Notes: generated by a model not told the origin, from the letters alone. A stretch of 64,000 nucleotides of DNA from Nakamurella flavida (GCF_030811475.1 NZ_JAUSQV010000001.1:3111001-3175000), one strand, 5' to 3'; numbered from the stretch's first letter, positions 46,014-54,611 are shown. A program made the numbers and translations.

Positions 46014-46082
46014 CAGAAGCAAAGTCAGCTGTCAAGCGATCCGGCTGTCCGGCCGGCGCACCCCGACCCCCGGAGGATCCCC

Positions 46083-46730
46083 GTGCAGGCCTACGTCTCG
46101 CTCTGGTCGGCCGACCTGCTCGACCTCGGCCGGGCCGTCGATCTCGTCGGCCCCGTCGCGGACGGATTCCACGTCGACGTCTTCGACGGGCACAACGTCG
46201 ACGAGCTGCTGTTCGGCCCGGACCTGGTCGCCGCGCTGCGTCGCCGGACCGATCTGCTGTTGGACGTGCATCTCAACGTCACCGACCCCGACCGCTGGGC
46301 CCGGCGGTTCATCGACGTCGGCGCCGACATGGTCACCGTGCAGACCCGGCCGTGCCCGGATGTGCACGCCACCCTCGACGCCATCCGTGAACAGGGGGCC
46401 CGGGCGTCGCTGGGGGTCGAGGTGGACGAGCCCGTGGTCGGCGCGGTCGCTCTCGCCGGTCTCGTCGACCGTTATCTGCTGATGGGCACCGCCATCGGGA
46501 TCAAGGGTGTCGGACTGGACGCGGCCACGCCCGAGCGCATCCGGGAGCTCCGCCGATCGGTCACCCGGCCGGTGTTCGTGGACGGCGGCATCCGCGCCCA
46601 CACCGTGGCCGGGCTCGCCGCGGCCGGGGCGGACGGGGTGATCCCCGGGTCCCTGGTGTTCGCCGACGCCGACCCGGTGGCGGCGATCGGTCGGCTGCAC
46701 GATCTGCCCGGGCCCACCGCCGTCCGGTAG
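46083..46730 (+). CDS. Ribulose-phosphate 3-epimerase-like protein
   Basis: 215 residues of TIM barrel. Metal ligands are kept: HVDVFDGHN (His, Asp), LLLDVHLNV (His) and FVDGGIRAHT (Asp). However, the usual PGFGGQ loop is replaced by GTAIGIKGVG, and the N-terminal PSLLAAD reads SLWSADL. It is therefore a divergent Rpe relative and may act on another ketose phosphate. The GTG at 46083 has CGGAGG. It is driven away from the dehydrogenase operon across the AACCGAAA repeats. Confidence 0.85.
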   Translation: MQAYVSLWSADLLDLGRAVDLVGPVADGFHVDVFDGHNVDELLFGPDLVAALRRRTDLLLDVHLNVTDPDRWARRFIDVGADMVTVQTRPCPDVHATLDAIREQGARASLGVEVDEPVVGAVALAGLVDRYLLMGTAIGIKGVGLDAATPERIRELRRSVTRPVFVDGGIRAHTVAGLAAAGADGVIPGSLVFADADPVAAIGRLHDLPGPTAVR

Positions 46731-46827
46731 GCGTCCCGACGGCGGTCGTCGTGGGCGGATGTCATGATCGGAGACCGGAACGCGCCGCGGCCACCGCCGG
46801 CCCGGCCCGCAGACGAAGGAGCAGACG

Positions 46828-47157
46828 ATGATCGTCATCACGGTGCGCTTCAAGGTGTTGCCCGAGCACGTCGACGGGTGGCTCGATCGGGTCGCCGACT
46901 TCACCACCTCCACCCGCGCCGAGCCGGGCAACCTGTGGTTCGACTGGTCGCGCAGCATCGACGACCCGAACGAGTTCGTCCTGCTCGAGGCGTTCCAGGA
47001 CGACGCGGCGGGTGCCCACGTGAACTCGGCGCACTTCCAGCAGGCCATGAAGGACATGCCCGAAGCGCTGGCCGAGACCCCGCGCATCATCAACTTCACC
47101 GTGCCCGGTGAGGACTGGGGCCGGATGGGGGAGCTCGAGGTTCCCGACCGCGGCTGA
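46828..47157 (+). CDS. Antibiotic biosynthesis monooxygenase (ABM) domain protein, YgiN-like
   Basis: 109 residues, one ferredoxin-like ABM domain: MIVITVRFKVLPEHVDGWL, TTSTRAEPGNLWFDWSRSIDDPNEFVLLEAFQD and HVNSAHFQQAM. Relatives are cofactor-free quinol monooxygenases or heme-degrading enzymes. ATG 46828 has AAGGAG. Single-gene unit ending in a shared terminator. Confidence 0.9.
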   Translation: MIVITVRFKVLPEHVDGWLDRVADFTTSTRAEPGNLWFDWSRSIDDPNEFVLLEAFQDDAAGAHVNSAHFQQAMKDMPEALAETPRIINFTVPGEDWGRMGELEVPDRG

Positions 47158-47167
47158 CCCCGGACCG

Positions 47168-47198
47168 GGTCGGGGGTGCGCCGCGGCCACCCCCGACC
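47168..47198. terminator. Bidirectional terminator
   Basis: 11-bp perfect arms GGTCGGGGGTG (47168-47178) and CACCCCCGACC (47188-47198), 9-nt loop, between the convergent ABM gene (ends 47157) and permease (ends 47205). Confidence 0.75.
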
Positions 47199-47204
47199 GG
47201 GCGG

Positions 47205-48617
47205 TCAGTGTCCGATCGGCGGGGTCCGGCTGCCGGCCGGATTGCTGGCCCCGTGCCGGCGCTGCACGATCACCCCGCAGGTGATCACCACCGCGGCCGA
47301 CAGGGCCGAGAGTCCGACCGCGGTCCGTTGTTCCGGGAACACCACCATCATGATCAGCACGAACACGATGAACCCGATGGCCAGATAGGTCAGCCACGGG
47401 AACAGCCACATCCGCACCGGCGCCCCCTCACCGCGACGGTCCATCCCCCGGCGGCTGATTAGCTGGGTGACCGCGATGGTGAGGTAGACGAAGAGGGCGA
47501 CCGCGCCGGTGGTGGCGAGCAGGTAGCCGAAGAGGGTCTCCGGCAGGACGTAGTTGCCGATCACCCCGAGGAAGCCGAGCACCATCGAGATGAGCACGGC
47601 GTTGCGCGGCACCCCGTTGCCGGTCACCCGGCTCAGTGCCTGGGGCGCGTCACCCCGCTGCGAGAGCGAGAACACCATCCGGGATGCGGTGTAGAGGCCG
47701 GAGTTCAGGCACGAGGCGACCGCCGTCAGCACGACCACGTTCATGATCTCGTCCGCCTGCGGGATGCCCATCACGTTCAGCGCCGACTGGTACGAGCCCA
47801 CGGCCGGGTCCAGCGTGTTCCACGGCACCAGGCAGACGACGATGAAGATCGAACCCAGGTAGAACAGGCCGATCCGCCAGATCACCGAGTTGGTCGCCCG
47901 GGTGATGCCCTTCTCCGGGTCGGCCGACTCGGCCGCGGCGATGGTCACGATCTCGGTGCCCATGAACGAGAACATCGTGGTGAGCATGGCCGCGATGACG
48001 GCACCGAAGCCCAGCGGCATGAACCCGTCGGTGTCCCACAGATGGGCGATGCCGCTGGTGTCGCTGCTGGGCAGCAGGCCCAGGATGGCCGCCAGTCCGA
48101 GCGCGATGAACGCCACGATGGCCACGACCTTGACGAGTGCGAACCAGAACTCGAACTCGCCGTAGTTGCCCACGCTGATGAGGTTCGACGCGGTGAGCGC
48201 GACCACGATGACCAATGCCCACAGCCACTGGGGGCCACCGATCCAGTGGTTCAGGATGAGGGCGCCGGCAGTGGCCTCCACCGGGATGACCAGCACCCAG
48301 AACCACCAGTAGAGCCAGCCCACGGAGAACCCGGCCCAGCGCCCGAGCGCGCGTTCGGCATAGGTGGAGAACGAGCCGGTGTCCGGGTTGGCCGTGGCCA
48401 TCTCGCCGAGCATCCGCATCACCAGGATCACCAGCGTGCCGGCGAACAGGTACGACAGGATCACGGCCGGCCCGGCCATGTTGATCGCGGTGGCCGAGCC
48501 GACGAACAGCCCGGCCCCGATCACCCCGGCGATCGAGATCATCGTGACGTGACGGGGTTTCAGACTGGTACCGAGCGATCCCGCCGCCACGTCCTTCGCC
48601 GGATCCACCTGGACCAT
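47205..48617 (-). CDS. Amino acid permease (APC family, GabP/AnsP-like)
   Basis: 470 residues with 12 membrane helices. The first helix region SIAGVIGAGLFVGSATAINMAGPAVILSYL is the APC signature, with VILVMRMLGEM next; it also has FSFMGTEIVTIAAAESADPEKGI and the FVYLTIAVTQLISRR end. The type imports neutral or branched amino acids, GABA or asparagine with protons. ATG 48617 has GGAGGAGA eight bases upstream; the frame extends further without homology. Confidence 0.92.
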   Translation of the reverse strand: MVQVDPAKDVAAGSLGTSLKPRHVTMISIAGVIGAGLFVGSATAINMAGPAVILSYLFAGTLVILVMRMLGEMATANPDTGSFSTYAERALGRWAGFSVGWLYWWFWVLVIPVEATAGALILNHWIGGPQWLWALVIVVALTASNLISVGNYGEFEFWFALVKVVAIVAFIALGLAAILGLLPSSDTSGIAHLWDTDGFMPLGFGAVIAAMLTTMFSFMGTEIVTIAAAESADPEKGITRATNSVIWRIGLFYLGSIFIVVCLVPWNTLDPAVGSYQSALNVMGIPQADEIMNVVVLTAVASCLNSGLYTASRMVFSLSQRGDAPQALSRVTGNGVPRNAVLISMVLGFLGVIGNYVLPETLFGYLLATTGAVALFVYLTIAVTQLISRRGMDRRGEGAPVRMWLFPWLTYLAIGFIVFVLIMMVVFPEQRTAVGLSALSAAVVITCGVIVQRRHGASNPAGSRTPPIGH

Positions 48618-48755
48618 CGCGTTCTCCTCCCGACGGGGTGCGGGAGCGTCCCCGGTCCCGGACGGAGTAGACACCCGGCTCGGCACCGACGCATGTCGGT
48701 GCCGATCATCGTGGTGCCGCCCGCCGGGACGAATCGTGCGTCCGGGGCGGAACGG

Positions 48756-49394
48756 TCAGAGTTCCGCGGGCTGCCCGTCGTCGAGGTCGAGCCAGCGGGT
48801 GTCGGCCGGGGCGAACTGCTGCAGCAGGCCGTAGACCATGCCGGTGGCCGCCAGCACCTTCTCGTGGATCGGCACGGCGACCTGGGGGTCGACGGCGCGG
48901 AGGTAGTCGATGGCCTCCTTCACGGCCATCCACGGCGCGGAGACGGGCAGCGCGAGGATCTCCACGGGCTGGTCCGGCACGACCAGGGAGTCGCCCGGGT
49001 GGAAGAGCCGGCCGCCGACCAGGTACCCGGCGTTGCCGATGACGGGCATGTCGCGGTGGATCACCGCGTGCTCGCGCCCGACCACCGTCAGGCTCGTCCC
49101 GATCTCGTCGGGGTCGAGGCTGTCGCCCTCGGTCAGCGTGCGCACCCGGGCGCCCGCCTCCGTGAGCACGGCCGCGCTGTCGGCCTCGGCGAGCACCACC
49201 GCGTCGGGGTTGGCGGCCAGCAGGGGGAGCACCCGGTCGACGTCCAGGTGGTCGGGATGCTTGTGGGTGATCAACACCGCGGTCAGTCCGGTCAGCTGCT
49301 CGAATCCCGCCGAGAACGTGCCCGGGTCGATGAGCAGGTTGGCCCGGTCGACCTCCACCTGCAGGCAGCTGTGGCCGTACTTGGTGATGCGCAT
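48756..49394 (-). CDS. MBL-fold metallo-hydrolase (UlaG/UPF0173-like)
   Basis: 212 residues. Metal motif THKHPDHLD (HxHxDH) near residue 43, RLFHPGDSL with the bridging Asp, and VPIHEKV near the end. No lid for beta-lactams. The N-terminus MRITKYGHSCLQVE is typical of L-ascorbate-lactonase-like proteins. ATG 49394 has AGAGGAA. Confidence 0.88.
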   Translation of the reverse strand: MRITKYGHSCLQVEVDRANLLIDPGTFSAGFEQLTGLTAVLITHKHPDHLDVDRVLPLLAANPDAVVLAEADSAAVLTEAGARVRTLTEGDSLDPDEIGTSLTVVGREHAVIHRDMPVIGNAGYLVGGRLFHPGDSLVVPDQPVEILALPVSAPWMAVKEAIDYLRAVDPQVAVPIHEKVLAATGMVYGLLQQFAPADTRWLDLDDGQPAEL

Positions 49395-49493
49395 GGCTGT
49401 TCCTCTCGATGACCGGTGGGCGGCGGCCCGATCGGGCCGACGTCCGACCCGATACTGCCCTGCCCGCCGGGCCGGTTGCCCCGCCGGTCGCCG

Positions 49494-50126
49494 TCAGAGC
49501 GGTCGGCGGCTCCGCCGGTTGCCCTCGGGTTCGACGACCTCGAGGACCAGGCGTCCGAGCAACGCGTTCGAGGCCTCCGCGCGCATCACCAGCACCTGGA
49601 ACACGATGGGGCCGAGGATGCGGGCCACGACCATGTCGTCGACCACGAGGCGCTGCGGGGAGATGGCCTCGTCCAGTGCACGGCGCTGTGCGGTGGCGTA
49701 GTTCAGCAGGTTGTCGGCGCTGATGGTGTTGCGCGGGGCCCGGCCGACCAGCTCGGCCAGTGACGCCCCGCCGATCGGGGTGTCCTGCAGCTGTCGCCGC
49801 AGTCGGTCCAGGAACTCGAAGAGCCGCCCGGCCTCGGTGGCCCCCGCGCCGCGGGGATCGGTGATGCGGGCGTAGTCCAGGGTGTCGCCCACCAGGTCCT
49901 CGCGGGACTGCCAGTGCTTGCGGACGGTCGGCGGGGAGACGTCGGCGCGCTGCGCGGTGGTGGTCACCGTGACGGCACCGGGTCCCTCCCGCAGCAGCAG
50001 GTCGCACGCCACGGCCAGGATGTGCTGGCGCTTCCCGACCCGGCGGCGGTCCAGGCCGACCGCGATGACGTCGTTGACCGACAGTCGCCGGGCGGCCGGC
50101 TGCGTCGTGCGGGAGGGGGTGCTCAC
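49494..50126 (-). CDS. TetR-family regulator
   Basis: About 210 residues. Helix-turn-helix KRQHILAVACDLLLREGPGAVTVTTTAQRADVSPPTVRKHWQSRE is a good TetR match; the helical ligand domain has RQLQDTPIGGASLAELVGRAP. The GTG at 50126 has no ribosome site of its own but overlaps the stop of a 26-codon ORF with an excellent one (GTGA), so it may be made by coupled reinitiation. An in-frame GTG at 50228 would add 34 residues with no TetR character. Confidence 0.82.
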   Translation of the reverse strand: MSTPSRTTQPAARRLSVNDVIAVGLDRRRVGKRQHILAVACDLLLREGPGAVTVTTTAQRADVSPPTVRKHWQSREDLVGDTLDYARITDPRGAGATEAGRLFEFLDRLRRQLQDTPIGGASLAELVGRAPRNTISADNLLNYATAQRRALDEAISPQRLVVDDMVVARILGPIVFQVLVMRAEASNALLGRLVLEVVEPEGNRRSRRPL

Positions 50127-50203
50127 GCGTGGGCCCGACCGTGGTGGGCGGTGGTGGGCTCGATGACGGACGACGGGTCCGGGTGTCGGGCGGTCGACGT
50201 CAT
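50123..50203 (-). CDS. 26-codon leader ORF coupled to the TetR gene
   Basis: ATG 50203 is preceded by GAGGAGC at good spacing, the strongest start signal in this region. The ORF encodes 26 residues (MTSTARHPDPSSVIEPTTAH...) and ends TGA at 50125-50123, overlapping the TetR GTG at 50126. It may be a real small protein or only a translational entry point for the repressor. Confidence 0.45.
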   Translation of the reverse strand: MTSTARHPDPSSVIEPTTAHHGRAHA

Positions 50204-50584
50204 ACCAGCTCCTCGGGTGCTCGATCACGGCCGTCCGGCGGACGGTGGGTCGTGCTCCGGACGGAGGACGGCGCCCATCTTCAGCTGTGACGGAGAGTGA
50301 TGCAGAGACTACCCACCTGGGGGTCTCGTGACCATAGGTGGTCGCTCACATGCCCTCGGTAGCCAAGAGTGGCGCGATTTGTCGGGTTCTCACCCGAAGG
50401 GCGCGATCACCCGTCCGGACTCGGTCAGGACGCACCGGCAATCTTCGCAACGAGGATCAGGGACATCAAAGGTTCACCCGGACGGGGCAGGCGCCGTCGT
50501 GACGGCGTCCCGGGACGGACGGCGACGGATCGTGCGACACGCCGGAGAATCGTCCCGGATGCGCCCCCTCGGGGGAGTCGGACG
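50204..50584. other. Gene-free intergenic stretch
   Basis: 380 bp between the TetR leader and the CPBP protease. It is less GC-rich than its surroundings in 50290-50470 and holds one small hairpin, CGGGT-TCTC-ACCCG (50383-50396), on neither gene's expected terminator side. I see no tRNA or credible ORF. It is probably the control region of the TetR unit, whose transcript would start here. Confidence 0.5.
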
Positions 50585-51328
50585 TCAGTGGATGATCAAC
50601 CAGGCGACCAGGAACCCCAGGGAGTTGGTCGCCCAGTGCAGCAGGATTGTCGTCTTGATGCCCTTGCCCAGGCGCACCAACGCGCACATCGCGATCCCCG
50701 CGGCGATCATCGAGACCACGGCCAGCACCGTCGTCACCAGCTGGCTCCCGCCGAGCGCATCGGCCACCGCGGCGTTCCCGGTGTTCATGCCCAGCGACGG
50801 CAGGATGTGCCACAGGCCGAACAGGGTCGAGGCGCCGAGCACCGGTCCCCACCGCCACCGCACCGCGGGCGAGGCGCCCATCAGGGCGGGGAGCACGCCG
50901 CGGAACGCGACCTCCTCGAGCAGCACGGTGCCGAGCGGGATCCGGACCAGGGTGTTGTAGAGCATCCCGCCGACCCCCCACTCCTGGACCCGGCGGTCGA
51001 TGAACGCCTCCCGGGTCGCCGGCAGCACCATGGCCACGGCGAAGAGCAGGGCGGTCAGCCCGGCCAGCGCGAGACCGACCGCGACCGGCCGGTGCCAGTG
51101 CCGGACGCCCAGGCCCACCGCGCCCAGTCCGGCGCCGCCCGCCCGGGCCAGCACCAGCAGCAGCACCGCCACGCTGACGTTCCAGGGCACGTAGGCCCAG
51201 GTCGGCAGCACGCGATTGGACATCACGTTGCTCAGGGCGAGGACGGCGATGACGACCGCGAGCATCCACCAGCGCCGTCCGGCGGTGCCGGTGGCGGGTG
51301 CGCGGCGGGCATCGAGGAGAACTCCCAT
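50585..51328 (-). CDS. CPBP-family intramembrane metalloprotease
   Basis: 247 residues, about seven membrane helices. The EExxxR motif is in LLEEVAFRGVLPAL near residue 140, the second His in STLFGLWHILPSL near 170, and the third in TILLHWATNS near 233: the CAAX-protease/bacteriocin-processing (CPBP) set, similar to MroQ and Abi proteins. ATG 51328 has AGGAG directly before it, unusually close, so the start is uncertain by a few residues. It diverges from the acyltransferase with 73 bp between starts. Confidence 0.85.
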   Translation of the reverse strand: MGVLLDARRAPATGTAGRRWWMLAVVIAVLALSNVMSNRVLPTWAYVPWNVSVAVLLLVLARAGGAGLGAVGLGVRHWHRPVAVGLALAGLTALLFAVAMVLPATREAFIDRRVQEWGVGGMLYNTLVRIPLGTVLLEEVAFRGVLPALMGASPAVRWRWGPVLGASTLFGLWHILPSLGMNTGNAAVADALGGSQLVTTVLAVVSMIAAGIAMCALVRLGKGIKTTILLHWATNSLGFLVAWLIIH

Positions 51329-51401
51329 GCTCCTATGGTGAACCCGTCGGCGGGGGATCCGCTGCACGCCCGGTGGGGCGGGAAGGTGGGAGGGTCGGCC
51401 G

Positions 51402-52667
51402 ATGAGCGAGTCCACGGACGCTGCCGTGCCGGCCGGGTCCACCCCGTCGCCTGCCGCCGTCGGGGACGCCGCCCCGCCCGCCCGGCCCCGTCGCGATCCG
51501 TACGCGGACTTCCTGCGGTCCTTCTCGCTGCTCGTTGTCATCCTGTGGCACTGGTGCTTCACGATCCTGATCTGGGGAGACGACGGTCCGTTCGCGACCA
51601 GTCCGCTGGGGTTCACGTCGGGTCTGTGGATCGCCACCTGGCTGCTGCAGGTGCTGCCGGTCTTCTTCATCACCGGCGCCTACGTGCACCTCAAGTCGTG
51701 GGAACGGTCGTCGGCCCGCGGGGAGCGGTTCTGGCACTTCGCCCGGCGCCAGGCCGGCAGTCTGGCGGTCCCGTCCGCAGCCCTGCTCGTCACCTGGGTG
51801 GTGCTGGGCATCGTGGTCGGGACGGTCTTCGACCTGGACTGGATGGGCCGCGCGGTCCTCATGGTGGTCTCACCGCTGTGGTTCGTCGCGACGTACCTGT
51901 TCTTCGTGCTGATGATGCCGATCACCGTGTGGCTGCACCGCCGGTACGACTCACTGGTGCTGGTCGTCCTGGCCGGCCTCGCGGTGGTGGTCGACCTGCT
52001 GCGCTTCCGCTACGACATCCCGTACGTCGAGTGGCTCAACATGGTCTTCGTCTGGGGCTTCTGCTTCCAGCTCGGGTACTTCTACCGGCGGGTGACGGGC
52101 CTGGACTCCGCACCCCGCGACGTCGACGGGACGGTCGACTGGGCGGCGCAGTCGCCCCGGGCCCGCCAGGGCTCCCGGGTGTTCACCCTGTCCGGTCTGT
52201 TCGCGTTGGTCGGGCTGGTCTTCTCCGGGCTGTACCCGGGCTCGATGGTCGGCGTGCCCGGCCAGGGCTCCAACATGGCTCCGCCGACCGTCTGCATCCT
52301 GGCCCTCGCGGTGTTCCAGCTGGGCGTGGCCGAGTGGATCCGGCCTCGGGTCGTCCGTGCCCTGGGCCACGGCGGCCTGTTCGCCCGGACCACGGCCCTG
52401 TTCACCCGCTTCGCCCTGCCGCTCTTCCTGTTCCACACCACCGGGATGGCGCTGTCCCGGGCCATCGAGTGGACCATCTTCGGCCGGGACACCGAGATGA
52501 CGGTGCCGACGCTGTCGTGGTGGCTGATGCGGCCGGTGTCGATCGTCGGACCACTGCTCTGCACGCTGCCGGTCATCTACCTGTTCGGCCGCCGGTGGCG
52601 GACGCGGCGGGCTGTGCCGTCGGGGGCCGCGGGTGCGCCGGTGGGGGACAGGACCCGGACGGGCTGA
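51402..52667 (+). CDS. Membrane acyltransferase (acyltransferase 3 family)
   Basis: 421 residues with about ten membrane helices. The N-terminal RDPYADFLRSFSLLVVILWHW carries the family's conserved Asp/Arg and His residues, followed by WLLQVLPVFFITGAYVHLKSW. It is the OafA-like group that O-acylates cell-surface glycans or lipids. The first 32 residues are a disordered Pro/Ala-rich tail. Substrate unknown. Confidence 0.85.
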   Translation: MSESTDAAVPAGSTPSPAAVGDAAPPARPRRDPYADFLRSFSLLVVILWHWCFTILIWGDDGPFATSPLGFTSGLWIATWLLQVLPVFFITGAYVHLKSWERSSARGERFWHFARRQAGSLAVPSAALLVTWVVLGIVVGTVFDLDWMGRAVLMVVSPLWFVATYLFFVLMMPITVWLHRRYDSLVLVVLAGLAVVVDLLRFRYDIPYVEWLNMVFVWGFCFQLGYFYRRVTGLDSAPRDVDGTVDWAAQSPRARQGSRVFTLSGLFALVGLVFSGLYPGSMVGVPGQGSNMAPPTVCILALAVFQLGVAEWIRPRVVRALGHGGLFARTTALFTRFALPLFLFHTTGMALSRAIEWTIFGRDTEMTVPTLSWWLMRPVSIVGPLLCTLPVIYLFGRRWRTRRAVPSGAAGAPVGDRTRTG

Positions 52668-52698
52668 TCGTCGTCAGCGGGGTGCCGGGGGGTCGCGG

Positions 52699-52824
52699 TC
52701 AGTCGGTCTCGGGGCCCAGGCAGAACGGGCAACCCGGGTCGCAGGACAGGTCGTGCGCGACCACGGCCGGGGCGGGATCGGTGACGGCGGAGTCGAGGGT
52801 GCGTGTGCTGGTGATCGGGGTCAT
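52699..52824 (-). CDS. Small Cys-rich protein, 41 aa
   Basis: ATG 52824 to TGA 52699. The C-terminus reads HDLSCDPGCPFCLGPETD, with C-x3-C-x2-C spacing that could bind zinc or an Fe-S cluster; the N-terminus MTPITSTRTLDSAVTDPAP is flexible. Convergent with the acyltransferase, 32 bp away. The ribosome site is weak (GAAGA). It is listed because the Cys cluster looks deliberate; there is no known family. Confidence 0.4.
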   Translation of the reverse strand: MTPITSTRTLDSAVTDPAPAVVAHDLSCDPGCPFCLGPETD

Positions 52825-52965
52825 GGTCTTCGGACGCCCGTCGCCCGGGTGGGGATGCCCCGTGGCCCGCCCGGGTCGGGTGTCCTGGGTCACACGCGGG
52901 CGGAGAGACGGACGGTGACCTGCGACCTGCCGCCAGTCACACAGCGGGGCGGGGACACTGGAGGG

Positions 52966-54108
52966 ATGGGACTCCGCAGGCCGTCCGCCCCGGGCCGCCC
53001 CGTGCGTCGGCCGGGCCGGGTGCTGGCCCTCGTCGTCGCCGTCCTCCTCGCGGTGGCGGGGTGCACCACCGACGGCACGCCCAGTGCGGTCGCGATCGAA
53101 CCCCCGCATCGGCTGACCGCCGAACAGGCCGGCCAACTGGCCCAGATCCGGTTCGTCAACTACACCACCGGCACCCGCGGCGTGCGGGTGCAGTTGCCCG
53201 CAGCCACCGACCAGCCGGCCCTGGACGTGGTCGGCTACTACGACTTCACCCAGCACCTCGGCTACGCCAAGGTCGACCAGATCCAGGACGAGGTCCGCTC
53301 GGTGCTCGGCCTGGTCAGCTGGACCCCGGCGACCATCGGGGTCGCCGACGCCACCCGCGACGACCTGCCGCTGCCGATCCCGGACGAGGCCACCCCGCTG
53401 ACCCCGCTCGACCCGACCACCTCGACGCTCAACACGATGCTCGCCGTCATCACCAACCTGGGTGCCGATCAGCCGGAGAACGCCGATCTGCTCGAGCAGT
53501 CCGACGCCCTGTGGTTGCGGTCCGAGCTGCTGAACGGGGTCCCGGTGGCGGTCTACGCCGGGCCGAGCGCCGACGCCGAGACCGGGGTCGCGTCCTCACC
53601 CGCGGAGTCGGCGACGTCCCCGACCACCGCCTCGCCCGCGGACCCGTCGGCGGTCCCCGCCCCCGCCGACGACCAGCCGCTGGAGTACTGGGTGACCTCA
53701 GCGGGCGAGCTGCGCCGGGTCCAGAAGGTGGTCGACCTCGGGGGCGGGACGACCGGCGTCGCCGTCATCGACTTCCTGTCCGCCGACGGGGTGAGCCTGG
53801 TCGAACCGACCGGCACGGGGACCACGGGCGCATCGACCGGCGCCGTCCCCACCGATGCCGTCCCCACCGAGGAGCCGTCGACGGATGCGGCCACTGGAAC
53901 TGCGCCGACGGAGGAGCTGCCGACGGAGGAGCTGCCGACAGGGGAGCTGCCGACAGGGGAGCTGCCGACCGGGGTGCTCCCGCCGGAGGAGGCGTTCCCC
54001 GGCGGCCAGCCCACCGACCCGCGCTTCGGCGACGCGCTGCCCCCCGACGCGTTCTCGCCCGAGGAGCCGCCGCTCGACCAGCCGACCGATCAGGAGGGGC
54101 CGGGCTGA
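52966..54108 (+). CDS. Secreted lipoprotein with C-terminal tandem repeat
   Basis: 380 residues. Lipoprotein signal with basic RPVRRPGRVLALVVAVLLAVAGC, lipidated Cys near 33. The mature domain (about 40-260) is mixed alpha/beta with SDALWLRSELLNGVPVAVYAG and EYWVTSAGELRRVQ; a Pro/Thr/Glu-rich tail includes four near-identical 15-bp repeats encoding (E/G)ELPT units. Family not recognised. Its end overlaps the convergent GNAT gene by 19 bp. Confidence 0.72.
   Translation: MGLRRPSAPGRPVRRPGRVLALVVAVLLAVAGCTTDGTPSAVAIEPPHRLTAEQAGQLAQIRFVNYTTGTRGVRVQLPAATDQPALDVVGYYDFTQHLGYAKVDQIQDEVRSVLGLVSWTPATIGVADATRDDLPLPIPDEATPLTPLDPTTSTLNTMLAVITNLGADQPENADLLEQSDALWLRSELLNGVPVAVYAGPSADAETGVASSPAESATSPTTASPADPSAVPAPADDQPLEYWVTSAGELRRVQKVVDLGGGTTGVAVIDFLSADGVSLVEPTGTGTTGASTGAVPTDAVPTEEPSTDAATGTAPTEELPTEELPTGELPTGELPTGVLPPEEAFPGGQPTDPRFGDALPPDAFSPEEPPLDQPTDQEGPG
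53911..53985 (+). repeat. 15-bp tandem repeat inside a coding gene
   Basis: Units at 53911, 53926, 53941, 53956 and 53971: four copies of G(A/G)GGAGCTGCCGAC(G/A/C), each differing by one or two bases, plus a degenerate fifth. They encode E/G-E-L-P-T and keep the frame, so copy-number change would only lengthen or shorten the tail. Confidence 0.85.
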
Positions 54109-54611
54109 GCCAACTCCTTGGCGAAGCAGAACGACTGCGGCATGGTCCGGTCGTACGGCGGGTACAGCGGGATGGACCGGTACCCCAGCGAGCGGTACAG
54201 CGCGACGGCCTCGGGCTGACGGTCCCCGGTGTGCAGGACGACCCGGGGCGCGCCGGTCGCCCGGGCTGCCTCCTCCAGCGCCGTCATCACCGCGGCGGCC
54301 ACCCGTTTCCCGCGGTGCTCGGCGTGCACGATCACCCGCTTGATCTCCACCTCGGGCCGCCCGTGGATCTGCAGCCGGCGCAGCGCCCCGTGCCCCACCG
54401 CCGTCCCGTCCGGCAGCACGGCCAGGATCGTGGTGATCACGTCCGCCCCGTCGACCGTCAGTGTCGCCTTCAGCGGATCGTCCGCGGGCCGGGCCGCCAT
54501 CTCCGGGTACCGGATGTCCAGTTCCGCGGTCATCGCGACGCGGAGGGCCTCGGCGCGGGGATCGTCCCAGGGGACGGCGATGCAGGCGACGGGTACGCGG
54601 GTGACGGACAT
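54090..54611 (-). CDS. GNAT N-acetyltransferase
   Basis: 173 residues. Acetyl-CoA-binding region VEIKRVIVHAEHRGKRVAAAVMTALEEAA (R/Q-x-x-G-x-A form, here EHRGKRVA) and C-terminal LYRSLGYRSIPLYPPYD. The PEMAARPADDP insert is typical of the amino-acid/antibiotic-acting group. ATG 54611. Substrate unknown. Confidence 0.85.
   Translation of the reverse strand: MSVTRVPVACIAVPWDDPRAEALRVAMTAELDIRYPEMAARPADDPLKATLTVDGADVITTILAVLPDGTAVGHGALRRLQIHGRPEVEIKRVIVHAEHRGKRVAAAVMTALEEAARATGAPRVVLHTGDRQPEAVALYRSLGYRSIPLYPPYDRTMPQSFCFAKELAQPGPS

Noticed and set aside
43255-46730. Levoglucosan-type pathway
   Set aside because: Gfo/Idh plus TIM-barrel enzymes fit in general, but the Rpe-like gene and the absence of other Lgd partners do not identify that substrate.
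50383-50396. Hairpin with GGTTCTC resembling a tRNA T-arm
   Set aside because: No matching acceptor, D or anticodon arms at the required distances.
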